Below are positions 1-4,958 of a stretch of DNA of 6,605 nucleotides, one piece after another. The notes under the pieces were generated by a model that did no database searches, was not told where the DNA came from, and saw only the letters and a program-made list of their open reading frames with translations. Numbering within the stretch: position 1 is the stretch's first letter; every line of letters starts with the position of its first letter. The translations under genes and the position numbers were made by a program. Origin of the DNA: Actinobacteria bacterium UBA3086 (GTDB lineage: Bacteria; Actinomycetota; Coriobacteriia; Anaerosomatales; UBA3086); assembly GCA_002367305.1 (NCBI GenBank), contig DFBG01000083.1, positions 1 to 6,605 on the forward strand, read 5' to 3'.

Positions 1-187
1 CCACATCGTGCATGGAGGCGCTCGCCGCTAGGAAGAGATGATCGTTGGGAGCCTCGGCGTCGCAGTCCACTAGGACGGTGGACAGACCCTGCCGTGCAGC
101 CGTCATCGCCAAGTTGGTGGCGACGAGCGTCTTGCCCGTGCCCCCTTTGCCCGAGGCGATGGCGATCGTGGGGTTCACGTTCGCCAT
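1..187 (-). CDS. MinD-superfamily P-loop ATPase (N-terminal 62 residues; cut by window start)
   Basis: The visible N-terminus has a deviant Walker A motif, SGKGGTGKT, at residues 12-20, with the signature lysine (K14) and the P-loop lysine (K19). It is followed by VDCDAEAPNDHLFL at about 40-53. This closely resembles the CDxExPNxHLFL stretch of the MinD-superfamily ATPases that carry an inserted ferredoxin domain. That family is usually found beside NifX/NifB-like proteins and is thought to act in Fe-S or metal-cluster assembly or transfer; family members are cytoplasmic. The ATG at 185-187 lies three bases after the stop of the upstream NifX-like gene, so the two are probably translated together. 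The Shine-Dalgarno site is weak (GGCGGG). The ferredoxin insert would lie outside the window, so membership of that subfamily is inferred from the N-terminus and the neighbours. An Mrp/NBP35-type ATPase is the main alternative. Confidence 0.88.
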   Translation of the reverse strand, partial: MANVNPTIAIASGKGGTGKTLVATNLAMTAARQGLSTVLVDCDAEAPNDHLFLAASASMHDV

Positions 188-190
188 GGC

Positions 191-568
191 CTAGTGCCCG
201 CCGCAAACCTGCTGCGGGTCCATCTTGGCAAGACGACCGGCCAGCAGATGTGCGACCACGTCACCGACGATCGGCGTGGTGTTGTCGAAGTAGACTTCGA
301 TACCGACATCATTGAAGCCGGCGAGAGGTCGAGCTCCCATACCAGCGACGATCAGCACGGTAACTCCCTCGGAGGCCAGCAGATTCACGGGCCGCAGGCA
401 GCCACCCTCTTCATGAGGAGGATTGTCCACCGGCCGCATGCTCTCAATGGCACCTTCCTTGACGTGTACGACCGTGAAGTTATCGCAGTGACCGAAATGG
501 CCCGACCGCTCAGACTCCATGCTCGCTTCGCCCATCGTGGGTACCGCGACGACCATTGTTGCCTCCAT
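191..568 (-). CDS. NifX/NifB-family iron-molybdenum cluster-binding protein, Cys/His-rich type
   Basis: This 125-residue protein matches the dinitrogenase Fe-Mo cofactor biosynthesis fold (NifX/NafY/NifB C-terminal type, MTH1175-like). Family marks are an N-terminal strand MVVAVPTM (5-12), RSGHFGHC (21-28), PHEEGGC (51-57), a VLIVAGMGARPL strand-turn (71-82), and a C-terminal VCGGH (121-125). The histidines and cysteines at 24, 27, 28, 52, 57, 122 and 125 are the likely cluster ligands. I chose the ATG at 568 because GAGAGAGG lies about 9 bases upstream. The longer start at 589 has no good ribosome site and would add only seven residues. The gene sits between a second NifX-like gene and a MinD-type ATPase, an arrangement known from many anaerobes without nitrogenase. 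Its role is probably metal-cluster carriage or regulation; the exact cluster cannot be told from sequence. Confidence 0.9.
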   Translation of the reverse strand: MEATMVVAVPTMGEASMESERSGHFGHCDNFTVVHVKEGAIESMRPVDNPPHEEGGCLRPVNLLASEGVTVLIVAGMGARPLAGFNDVGIEVYFDNTTPIVGDVVAHLLAGRLAKMDPQQVCGGH

Positions 569-590
569 GAATCCCGACCTCTCTCTCATG

Positions 591-662
591 CGTGCTTGCT
601 CGATCGTACGTGCCGGCTGAATCGTTCGTGCTTGCTGAATCGTTCGTGCTTACTTGAGTCCC
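591..662. repeat. 18-bp tandem repeat, four decaying units
   Basis: Four consecutive 18-bp units start at 591, 609, 627 and 645. The two middle units read CGTGCCGGCTGAATCGTT and CGTGCTTGCTGAATCGTT. The first diverges in its second half and the fourth keeps mainly CGTGCTT. The array fills most of the 81-bp gap between the two NifX-like genes, and its last unit runs into the stop codon (650-652) of the right-hand one. The remaining spacing in this operon is tight, so the array looks like an inserted or slippage-expanded spacer. It could affect mRNA structure or stability. Confidence 0.8.
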
Positions 663-1009
663 GTTGGCATTGACGCCAATGGTTCCAACTCATGTGCAGT
701 GAATGCCTGTACCGCTTCCGCCACCGTGCGTCCCGTGCCCGCATAGCCAGGGATCCCCGCTGCGCTGAGAGCCGAGAATGCCTTGGGGCCCAGGTGCCCG
801 GTCACGACCGCTTTTGCACCAAAACCTGACACGGTCTCGGCCGATGCGGTTCCGGCTCCCCCCATGGCCTCACGATTGACGTTGTTGTCAACGACCTCAA
901 CGATCTCACCCGTGTCGGCCTCTACCGCCACGAAGAAGCGTGCGCGTCCGAACCGCTCATCGACTGCGTCGTCCAGTGATGGTCCTGCTGATGAGACTGC
1001 AACTATCAT
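650..1009 (-). CDS. NifX/NifB-family cluster-binding protein, cysteine-free type
   Basis: This 119-residue protein is a full-length NifX-type domain. Visible family marks are MIVAVSSAG (1-9), DERFGRARFF (17-26), TGEIVEVVDN (33-42), GGAGTASAETV (50-60), AKAVVTGHLGPKAFSAL (65-81), then AAGI and GRTVAEAVQAF. Homologues bind Fe-Mo or Fe-S cluster precursors. Unlike its neighbour, this copy has no cysteine, so any cluster binding would need His or other ligands (H72 is the obvious candidate). The ATG overlaps the stop of the upstream DUF5320-like gene in an ATGA arrangement (1006-1009), indicating translational coupling. It is clearly an old paralogue of the 191-568 gene rather than a recent duplicate, because the two share only the general fold pattern. 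Family assignment is firm; the ligand is unknown. Confidence 0.9.
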   Translation of the reverse strand: MIVAVSSAGPSLDDAVDERFGRARFFVAVEADTGEIVEVVDNNVNREAMGGAGTASAETVSGFGAKAVVTGHLGPKAFSALSAAGIPGYAGTGRTVAEAVQAFTAHELEPLASMPTGLK

Positions 1010-1278
1010 CGAGTGCCCCCAAATCCACGACCACGACCTCCACGACCCAGTCCGAGCCCGCGACCAACGCCGCGTCCCAAACCGCGTGCCAGACCGCGAC
1101 CTGCTCCGGCCCTGAGACCCAAACCGCGCCCTGCACCGCGCCTTAAGCCCAACCCTCGGCCCAACCCTCGGCCGCGTTTCCCTACGTCTGCCTCGTCAAG
1201 ATCGACTATACAGTCGCCCTGACCTCTCCCCGTCAGCGGACCTTCGTTCAGTGGCCCTGTACCATCCATTCGTGGCAT
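1006..1278 (-). CDS. DUF5320-like small Gly/Arg-rich protein
   Basis: The 90-residue product begins MPRMDGTGPLNEGPLTGRGQGDC. This resembles the MPRxDGTGPxGxGPxTGRGxGxC start of small DUF5320-type proteins, which often sit beside NifX-like and MinD-like genes in anaerobes. Residues 33-90 are almost entirely Gly, Arg, Leu and Ala, built on repeats such as GRGLGLG and GAGRGL. The tail is strongly basic and probably disordered. I chose the ATG at 1278 because AAGGAGGT lies exactly 7 bases upstream; six more in-frame residues exist upstream but lack a ribosome site. Its stop overlaps the next gene's ATG by an ATGA. The function of this family is unknown. The basic RG-like tail suggests nucleic-acid or anionic-partner binding, which is inference only. 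In this copy the usual Gly/Tyr/Phe-rich middle is replaced by an Arg-rich tail. Confidence 0.78.
   Translation of the reverse strand: MPRMDGTGPLNEGPLTGRGQGDCIVDLDEADVGKRGRGLGRGLGLRRGAGRGLGLRAGAGRGLARGLGRGVGRGLGLGRGGRGRGFGGTR
1149..1172. repeat. Perfect 12-bp tandem repeat inside the Gly/Arg-rich coding region
   Basis: CCAACCCTCGGC occurs twice in direct succession (1149-1160 and 1161-1172). On the coding strand it encodes repeated Gly-Leu-Gly-Arg-type residues of the DUF5320-like protein. It is the cleanest part of a wider low-complexity G-rich stretch running from about 1015 to 1190, which suggests growth by replication slippage. Confidence 0.7.
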
Positions 1279-1295
1279 TTGACGTACCTCCTTCA

Positions 1296-1748
1296 CTATC
1301 GTGAGGAGTCCTCGTTCTCGTTGACGACGCGCTCCAAGACTCCGGCGAGTACGCCTGCGAGCTGTTCGCGTTCGCGAAGATGCACCACCCAGTCATGCGC
1401 AAGAGCGTGGGCCTCGTCGGTGAGTTCGTACTCCCGGCGCTGTGGTCCGGCCTCGCCCTGCACCCAGGTCGACTGGACGAATCCTTCGTCCTCCAGCCGA
1501 CGAAGGACACGGTAGAGGCCGCCCGAATCCACGGTGACACGGTCACCCGTGAGCTCTGCGATCTCGCGTCGGAGGTCGTACCCATGGCCGCCGCCACCGA
1601 GCAGCGCGGCGATTACCGCCGGCTCGACCAGTGCGCCGCGACCGATACTGGCGTGACGCTTCTGGCCGCAACAACGACCTGCCCCACGACCACGACCGGC
1701 GCCTTGCCCGCATCCCCCTGCTGAAACTGCACTTTCTTCGTGCGCCAC
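1296..1748 (-). CDS. PadR-family transcriptional regulator with Gly/Cys-rich N-terminal extension
   Basis: The 150-residue protein carries a PadR winged helix from about residue 39 to 112. Marks are VIAALLGGGGHGYDLRREI (45-63), the recognition segment SGGLYRVLRRLEDEGFV (75-91), then STW, GPQRREYELTDEA (101-113). A C-terminal helix (about 114-142) should serve dimerisation. Before the domain lies a flexible Gly/Arg-rich extension with C13 and the pair C26-C27, which could sense metal or redox state, as in similar Cys-rich PadR proteins of anaerobes. I chose the GTG at 1748 because GAGGAG lies 7 bases upstream. An ATG at 1775 would add nine residues, but it has no ribosome site and lies only a few bases past the predicted transcription start. 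It is the first gene of the leftward operon and probably represses its own promoter, inferred from the repeat in the promoter spacer. Confidence 0.9.
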   Translation of the reverse strand: MAHEESAVSAGGCGQGAGRGRGAGRCCGQKRHASIGRGALVEPAVIAALLGGGGHGYDLRREIAELTGDRVTVDSGGLYRVLRRLEDEGFVQSTWVQGEAGPQRREYELTDEAHALAHDWVVHLREREQLAGVLAGVLERVVNENEDSSR

Positions 1749-1786
1749 TTCGAGTCTCCTCGTGTGTAGATGCATGTTACTGCTAT

Positions 1787-1815
1787 ATGTTAGTTACAGT
1801 TAGTTATACCGTCAA
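1787..1815 (-). promoter_or_regulatory. Sigma70-type promoter of the PadR operon with a direct-repeat operator in the spacer
   Basis: On the minus strand, TTGACG (1810-1815) and TAACAT (1787-1792) are separated by exactly 17 bases. Transcription should start near 1780, about 32 bases before the GTG of the padR-like gene. On the plus strand the spacer and the -10 contain GTTAGTTACA (1789-1798) followed directly by GTTAGTTATA (1799-1808). This is a ten-base direct repeat, so both copies face the same side of the helix. Such a site between -35 and -10 is well placed for repression, most simply by the adjacent PadR protein. An additional ATGTTA at 1774-1779 repeats the -10 sequence. Confidence 0.65.
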
Positions 1816-1948
1816 GCGACTTTCCCCAATCAAACGCCACGAACGAACTCGTGAGGACGGTTGAGGGTAAAATGAGGACGACGCGCTACCGCATGCGCGA
1901 CTCATACCCACCGAGCGGTCCCCCGCACCCATCCAAGGAGCACTCCGG

Positions 1949-2470
1949 ATGCCTGACTCCGACACCAACATTGACCCCCGCACCGACACTCGCACCGACA
2001 CCAACATTGACCCCCGCGCCGACACTCGCACCGACACTCGCACCGAGGCGATCATCGCCAACGCCGTCGACCGATTCACCCGCGAGCGTCGCAACTGCGC
2101 CGAGATGACGTTTCTCGGCGGCGCTCAGGTGTTCGACTCTGAGTTCGATGCCGACCTGATCCGGCTCGCGACTCCATTTGGCGGAGGAATCGGCGGGCGC
2201 GAAGATGTCTGTGGCGCACTGTTGGGTGGCTGCATGGCCATCGGACATTTCCTAGGCCGAGGTGACACCTCGGCGAGCGGCGGACGCTGTCGCGAAGTCA
2301 CGGGAGCGTACTACGACTGGTTCAACGAGCGCATGGGCTTCGTGCGCTGTGCCGACAAAACCTGCGGCACCCACGGGCTGGGCGCGAACGATCGCTGCAC
2401 CCCTGTCGTGGAAGATGCGATTCGTGGTCTGGTGGAGATGCTCTCGGGAGTTGGTGTGAGCCGTCGGTAG
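1949..2470 (+). CDS. C_GCAxxG_C_C family redox-type protein with repeated N-terminus
   Basis: The 173-residue product matches the C_GCAxxG_C_C family, named for its spaced cysteines. The domain runs from about residue 33: NCAEM (C50), GGREDVCGALLGG (82-94, C88) with C95, GGRCREV (C114), FVRCADKTCG (C134, C139) and DRCTPVVEDA (C150). Family members are found mostly in anaerobes and are suspected redox or metal-binding proteins; no reaction is established. Residues 5-32 are a hydrophilic tandem repeat (DTNIDPRTDTRT, DTNIDPRADTRT, DTRT) absent from the family core. No signal peptide or membrane segment is seen. AAGGAG lies 8 bases before the ATG, supporting this start and so the inclusion of the repeat in the protein. 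The gene is divergent from the PadR operon and may share its control. A TAAAAT at 1868-1873 is a possible -10 without a clear -35. Confidence 0.88.
   Translation: MPDSDTNIDPRTDTRTDTNIDPRADTRTDTRTEAIIANAVDRFTRERRNCAEMTFLGGAQVFDSEFDADLIRLATPFGGGIGGREDVCGALLGGCMAIGHFLGRGDTSASGGRCREVTGAYYDWFNERMGFVRCADKTCGTHGLGANDRCTPVVEDAIRGLVEMLSGVGVSRR
1961..2044. repeat. In-frame 36-bp tandem duplication with a 12-bp remainder
   Basis: Units 1961-1996 and 1997-2032 are identical except for one base (CACC versus GCC region, giving Thr versus Ala). They are followed by a further copy of the last 12 bases, GACACTCGCACC, at 2033-2044. Each 36-mer is itself made of three related 12-mers (GACACCAACATT, GACCCCCGCACC, GACACTCGCACC), so the array has a nested 12/36 structure. 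All steps are multiples of three and keep the reading frame. The near identity implies very recent expansion. Confidence 0.95.
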
Positions 2471-2471
2471 T

Positions 2472-2494
2472 AGGTGAACGATTGTTCACCTTTT
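2472..2494 (+). terminator. Probable rho-independent terminator of the C_GCAxxG_C_C gene
   Basis: AGGTGAAC (2472-2479) and GTTCACCT (2484-2491) form a perfect 8-bp stem around a GATT loop, followed by TTTG. The hairpin begins two bases after the TAG stop. The T run is short and the stem not very GC-rich, so efficiency may be modest. On the minus strand the hairpin is preceded by A residues but not followed by a T run, so it is a poor terminator for the converging transporter gene. Confidence 0.62.
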
Positions 2495-2558
2495 GGGAGC
2501 AGTTGCACCCCTACGGCCGACGGTTCACCACAACAGGTCCGAACTCCCGGTCCAAATC

Positions 2559-3992
2559 CTAGTGCCGACGGCGGCCGACGACCAGGATCACCATGCCCAC
2601 CACGGCAAGCCCTGCACCAATGCGCGTGGCGAGTGCCATCGCGCCGAGGAACGTCTCCGCATCCACGGCCGACAAGACTCCTCCCCGCTCGAGCATGTCG
2701 GAACCCGCCAGCACGATGGTGACCACGGCGCTGGAGAGCGCGATGCCGAGCGCCATTCCCACCGTGCGCGCCTCCCCGACCAGCGCCGAACCGATGCCGC
2801 GTTGCGCGGGCGGCACAAGGCCCAGGATGAGGTTGGTGTTGGGCACCCCAAAGAGCGACGCCCCCACCCCGAGCACGACGAGCGCAGCCGCCACCGTGAC
2901 CATGGAGGCGTCAACGGGCAGCAGCGAGATCGCCCCGAGCCCTGCCGCAACGCCGAGCAACCCGCCCGCGGCGAGCCTTCGATTGTCGAAACGATCAGCG
3001 AGTCTGCCCGCGAGAGGCGACGCGACCGCCATGGTGGCCGGCGTAGCCAGCAGCACCAGCCCCGCAGCCGACTCGCCCAAACCGAGCACGCGAAGCAGGT
3101 AGAACGGCAACAGGAACGTGGCCGTGAACATCGCGAGATAGTTGACGACCGGACCGACCGTCGCGGAGCCGAGCTCCGCGTTGCCAAAGAGCCGGAGGTC
3201 GATCATGGGGTGCGGATGGCGCATCTCCTGGCGAACGAACAACACCGCGCACACGAGAGCGATCGCTGCTGAGGCCGCCGTACCGAAATCGAGCCCGAAC
3301 TCGGCAGCACGCGAGACCGAAACGAGCAAGCCCACGAGAGCTCCGCCAGCCCAGATCGAACCGAACACGTCGAAGGTGACGTCGTGGGGTTCGTCGGCGG
3401 GCAGGGCTCGGCTGGAGACGAACACGACCAACACGGCGAGCGGGACGTTGATGAGAAAGATCGAAGGCCAACCGAACGCCTCGAGAAGGAAGCCGCCCAA
3501 GGGCGGTCCGGCCATGAGCCCCACGGACACGGCGAGGGTGACCATCCCTAGGGCGCGTCCTCGGCGTTTCGCGGGAAAGGTGTTGGCCACAATGGCGGGG
3601 CCGGTGGCGAAGAACATCGCCGCGCCTAGCGCCTGGAGCACGCGCGCGGGAATCAGCCACGCGAGCGATGGTGCGAACGCACAGGCGAGCGAGCCAATCC
3701 CGAAAACGGTGAAACCGGCGGTATAGACGCGGCGCAGGCCGACCACGTCGCCCAAGCGTCCCATCGCAAGGATGAGCGAGGCGCTCGTGAGCAGATATGC
3801 GGTGGCTACCCATGCCACCTGCGAGAGCGACACTCCCAGGTCCGTCGCCAACGTGGGTAGCGCGATGTTGACGATGCTGGAGTCGAACGGTGCCAGAAAC
3901 ATGCCGACCATGATGGTGGCGATGACGAGCGCGTCGCGCCCCGAAGTGATGAGGCGCGTCTCGGCAGCGCGTGTGTCAGAAGTCTCAGTCAT
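2559..3992 (-). CDS. MFS transporter, DHA2 (EmrB/QacA-type, 14-helix) drug/proton antiporter family
   Basis: The 477-residue membrane protein fits the length and motif pattern of the 14-helix DHA2 family, which exports drugs or other small amphipathic compounds in exchange for protons. The first helix ends in the D1-type motif FDSSIVNIALP (36-46, with D37). Motif A, GRLGDVVGLRRV (78-89), follows helix 2. A motif-B-like IPARVLQALGAAMF (114-127) has R117. Motif C in helix 5 is SVGLMAGPPLGG (156-167), the mark of antiporters. FGWPSIFLINVPLA (173-186) is also usual for DHA2 proteins. The C-terminus is a short basic tail, GRRRH. The ATG at 3992 has no Shine-Dalgarno site; a TATAGT lies 8 bases upstream, suggesting a leaderless transcript. 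The upstream pilin gene ends 16 bases earlier, so read-through is also possible. The substrate cannot be told from sequence. Confidence 0.93.
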   Translation of the reverse strand: MTETSDTRAAETRLITSGRDALVIATIMVGMFLAPFDSSIVNIALPTLATDLGVSLSQVAWVATAYLLTSASLILAMGRLGDVVGLRRVYTAGFTVFGIGSLACAFAPSLAWLIPARVLQALGAAMFFATGPAIVANTFPAKRRGRALGMVTLAVSVGLMAGPPLGGFLLEAFGWPSIFLINVPLAVLVVFVSSRALPADEPHDVTFDVFGSIWAGGALVGLLVSVSRAAEFGLDFGTAASAAIALVCAVLFVRQEMRHPHPMIDLRLFGNAELGSATVGPVVNYLAMFTATFLLPFYLLRVLGLGESAAGLVLLATPATMAVASPLAGRLADRFDNRRLAAGGLLGVAAGLGAISLLPVDASMVTVAAALVVLGVGASLFGVPNTNLILGLVPPAQRGIGSALVGEARTVGMALGIALSSAVVTIVLAGSDMLERGGVLSAVDAETFLGAMALATRIGAGLAVVGMVILVVGRRRH

Positions 3993-3994
3993 AG

Positions 3995-4012
3995 CTGACG
4001 ACTATACGTCAG
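3995..4012 (-). promoter_or_regulatory. Palindromic operator-like site over a leaderless promoter of the MFS gene
   Basis: CTGACG (3995-4000) and CGTCAG (4007-4012) are perfect inverted arms around six bases. On the minus strand these six bases read TATAGT, a five-of-six match to a -10 box. Eight bases separate it from the ATG at 3992, so the transcript would start within a base or two of the start codon. No -35 match is seen 17-18 bases further upstream. A dimeric repressor on the arms would cover the -10 element. A second GTCA/TGAC pair (3988-3991, 3996-3999) overlaps. No candidate repressor gene lies next to it, except possibly the PadR protein further left. Confidence 0.5.
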
Positions 4013-4173
4013 AGCTGGGGGAAGCTCCTAAAGAGTTCGACCACCTCTGCGCCGAGAAGTCCGACGGCCGAGATGACCGCCACAGCGATGAGGAATGCCA
4101 TGAGCGCCCACTCCGTCGCCGTCGCTCCGCCCACATCACCGATCATGCGGCGAAACGCGGCTCCGCGTGACAT
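4009..4173 (-). CDS. Flp/type IVb-type pilin precursor
   Basis: The 54-residue product has the shape of a Flp prepilin. It has a short basic leader MSRGAAFRRMIGDVGG, then the processing site GG/ATATEWALM with the conserved glutamate at +5 (E21), then a hydrophobic helix to about residue 42 and a short tail ending FRSFPQL. A TadV-type prepilin peptidase would cut after G16 and the Tad machinery would assemble the fibre; neither is in the window. W22 replaces the common Tyr. The start is uncertain. The ATG at 4173 gives a normal leader but lacks a ribosome site. A GTG at 4203 would overlap the upstream PAAR gene's stop as GTGA and add ten residues. Coupling to that gene is likely either way. 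The stop lies inside the palindrome before the MFS gene. The protein could also be a TadE-like pseudopilin, but the size fits Flp better. Confidence 0.82.
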   Translation of the reverse strand: MSRGAAFRRMIGDVGGATATEWALMAFLIAVAVISAVGLLGAEVVELFRSFPQL

Positions 4174-4199
4174 GGATGTTGAGTCTGCAGGAATCTCGA

Positions 4200-4955
4200 T
4201 CACCCTCCCTCGATGGTGCCCGCACCACCACAGTGTTTGGTCGCATCGCCGATCCGCGCAGCGGGACGTCCGTTGATCAGAACCGACGAATCCCCGCCAA
4301 TGATCTCGAACATGTTGGGGCCACAGCATGCGGCGTGCACGCCAGTGTCACCCACGCGGGCAGCCGGCAGTCCATTGATGAAGACATTGGGACTTCCGGT
4401 GTTGATCGGACCTTTTACCGGATGAGGACAGGCCAGGCATCCATGTGCATCGTTCGGGCAGTACGCAATGTCGCCCAGCTTGGCGTAGCCGGCCGACGAG
4501 ACGGCCTGAATGGAGTAGGTCTGCGTGTACGTCTGTCCATCGACCTCGACGGAGAGCACGATCTCGTTGGTGCCGGGGCCGTTGAATGAAGGGCGGCTCA
4601 CATTGCCCCGATCCGGACTGAACGAACCGCTGCCACGCCAAGTCACCTGATCGGAGTAGTCCATCTGACCGTCCTCGGTGTCGATCACGCATCGTGCACC
4701 GAACACCCATCCTGTGGTGAATACCTTGGGGCTGCTGCCCGCAGGGAACGTGAGGGAGAGCACGACGCTCTCGTCGCCCCCCTCCTCACCGGTCTCGTCG
4801 AGCTCCTCGAGATACTTGGTGATGAGATTGAGGAAATCCTCGTCGGGCATGTTGAGACAACCCGTCATAGCCACTGCCGAGAAGACCAACACAGCGGCGA
4901 GCATCAAACGAACCATGAAACCGCGCGTGCGCGTTCTTGAGTCATCGATACGCAT
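4200..4955 (-). CDS. Lipoprotein with Ig/PKD-like domain and C-terminal PAAR domain
   Basis: The 251-residue product starts with a basic region, a hydrophobic signal segment (about 15-32) and a lipobox AMTGC, predicting lipidation at C33 and anchoring on the outer face of a membrane. An acidic stretch (38-62, rich in Asp/Glu) follows. A beta-rich segment (about 64-153) has an Ig/PKD-like core, VTWRGSGSFSPDRGN and TNEIVLSVEVDGQTYTQTYS. Residues 156-250 are a PAAR domain: AKLGDIA, GSPNVFINGLPAARVGD (187-203) and SSVLINGRPAARIGD (223-237). H171, H178, H207 and H241/C242 are candidate zinc ligands, with extra cysteines at 166, 173, 176, 210 and 211. PAAR proteins normally form the conical tip of type VI secretion or contractile spikes; here the domain is on a lipoprotein. 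GAGAGGAG lies 6 bases before the ATG, inside the end of the upstream gene, so the two are coupled. Its role is unknown. Confidence 0.88.
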   Translation of the reverse strand: MRIDDSRTRTRGFMVRLMLAAVLVFSAVAMTGCLNMPDEDFLNLITKYLEELDETGEEGGDESVVLSLTFPAGSSPKVFTTGWVFGARCVIDTEDGQMDYSDQVTWRGSGSFSPDRGNVSRPSFNGPGTNEIVLSVEVDGQTYTQTYSIQAVSSAGYAKLGDIAYCPNDAHGCLACPHPVKGPINTGSPNVFINGLPAARVGDTGVHAACCGPNMFEIIGGDSSVLINGRPAARIGDATKHCGGAGTIEGG

Positions 4956-4958
4956 GGG

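Noticed and set aside
591..662. CRISPR-like array
   Set aside because: The 18-bp units are directly tandem with no spacers between them, and they diverge from each other.
191..1009. Nitrogen-fixation gene cluster
   Set aside because: Only NifX-type domain proteins are present, and these are widespread in organisms without nitrogenase. No nifHDK, nifE/N or full nifB is seen.
2471..2558. Possible attC site in the convergent gap, because of the inverted GGTGAAC/GTTCACC
   Set aside because: No GTTRRRY or RYYYAAC core pair is present, and the hairpin with a T run directly after a stop codon is better read as a terminator.
2559..3813. Several long open frames on both strands over the transporter region (2493-3272 and 3142-3726 plus; 2995-3813 minus)
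   Set aside because: The 477-residue MFS frame has all expected family motifs. The others are Arg/Pro/Ser-rich shadows without start signals.
4200..4955. Type VI secretion or a contractile injection system indicated by the PAAR domain
   Set aside because: No VgrG, Hcp, sheath, baseplate or ATPase gene is present, and the PAAR domain is on a lipoprotein. The domain alone does not support the system.
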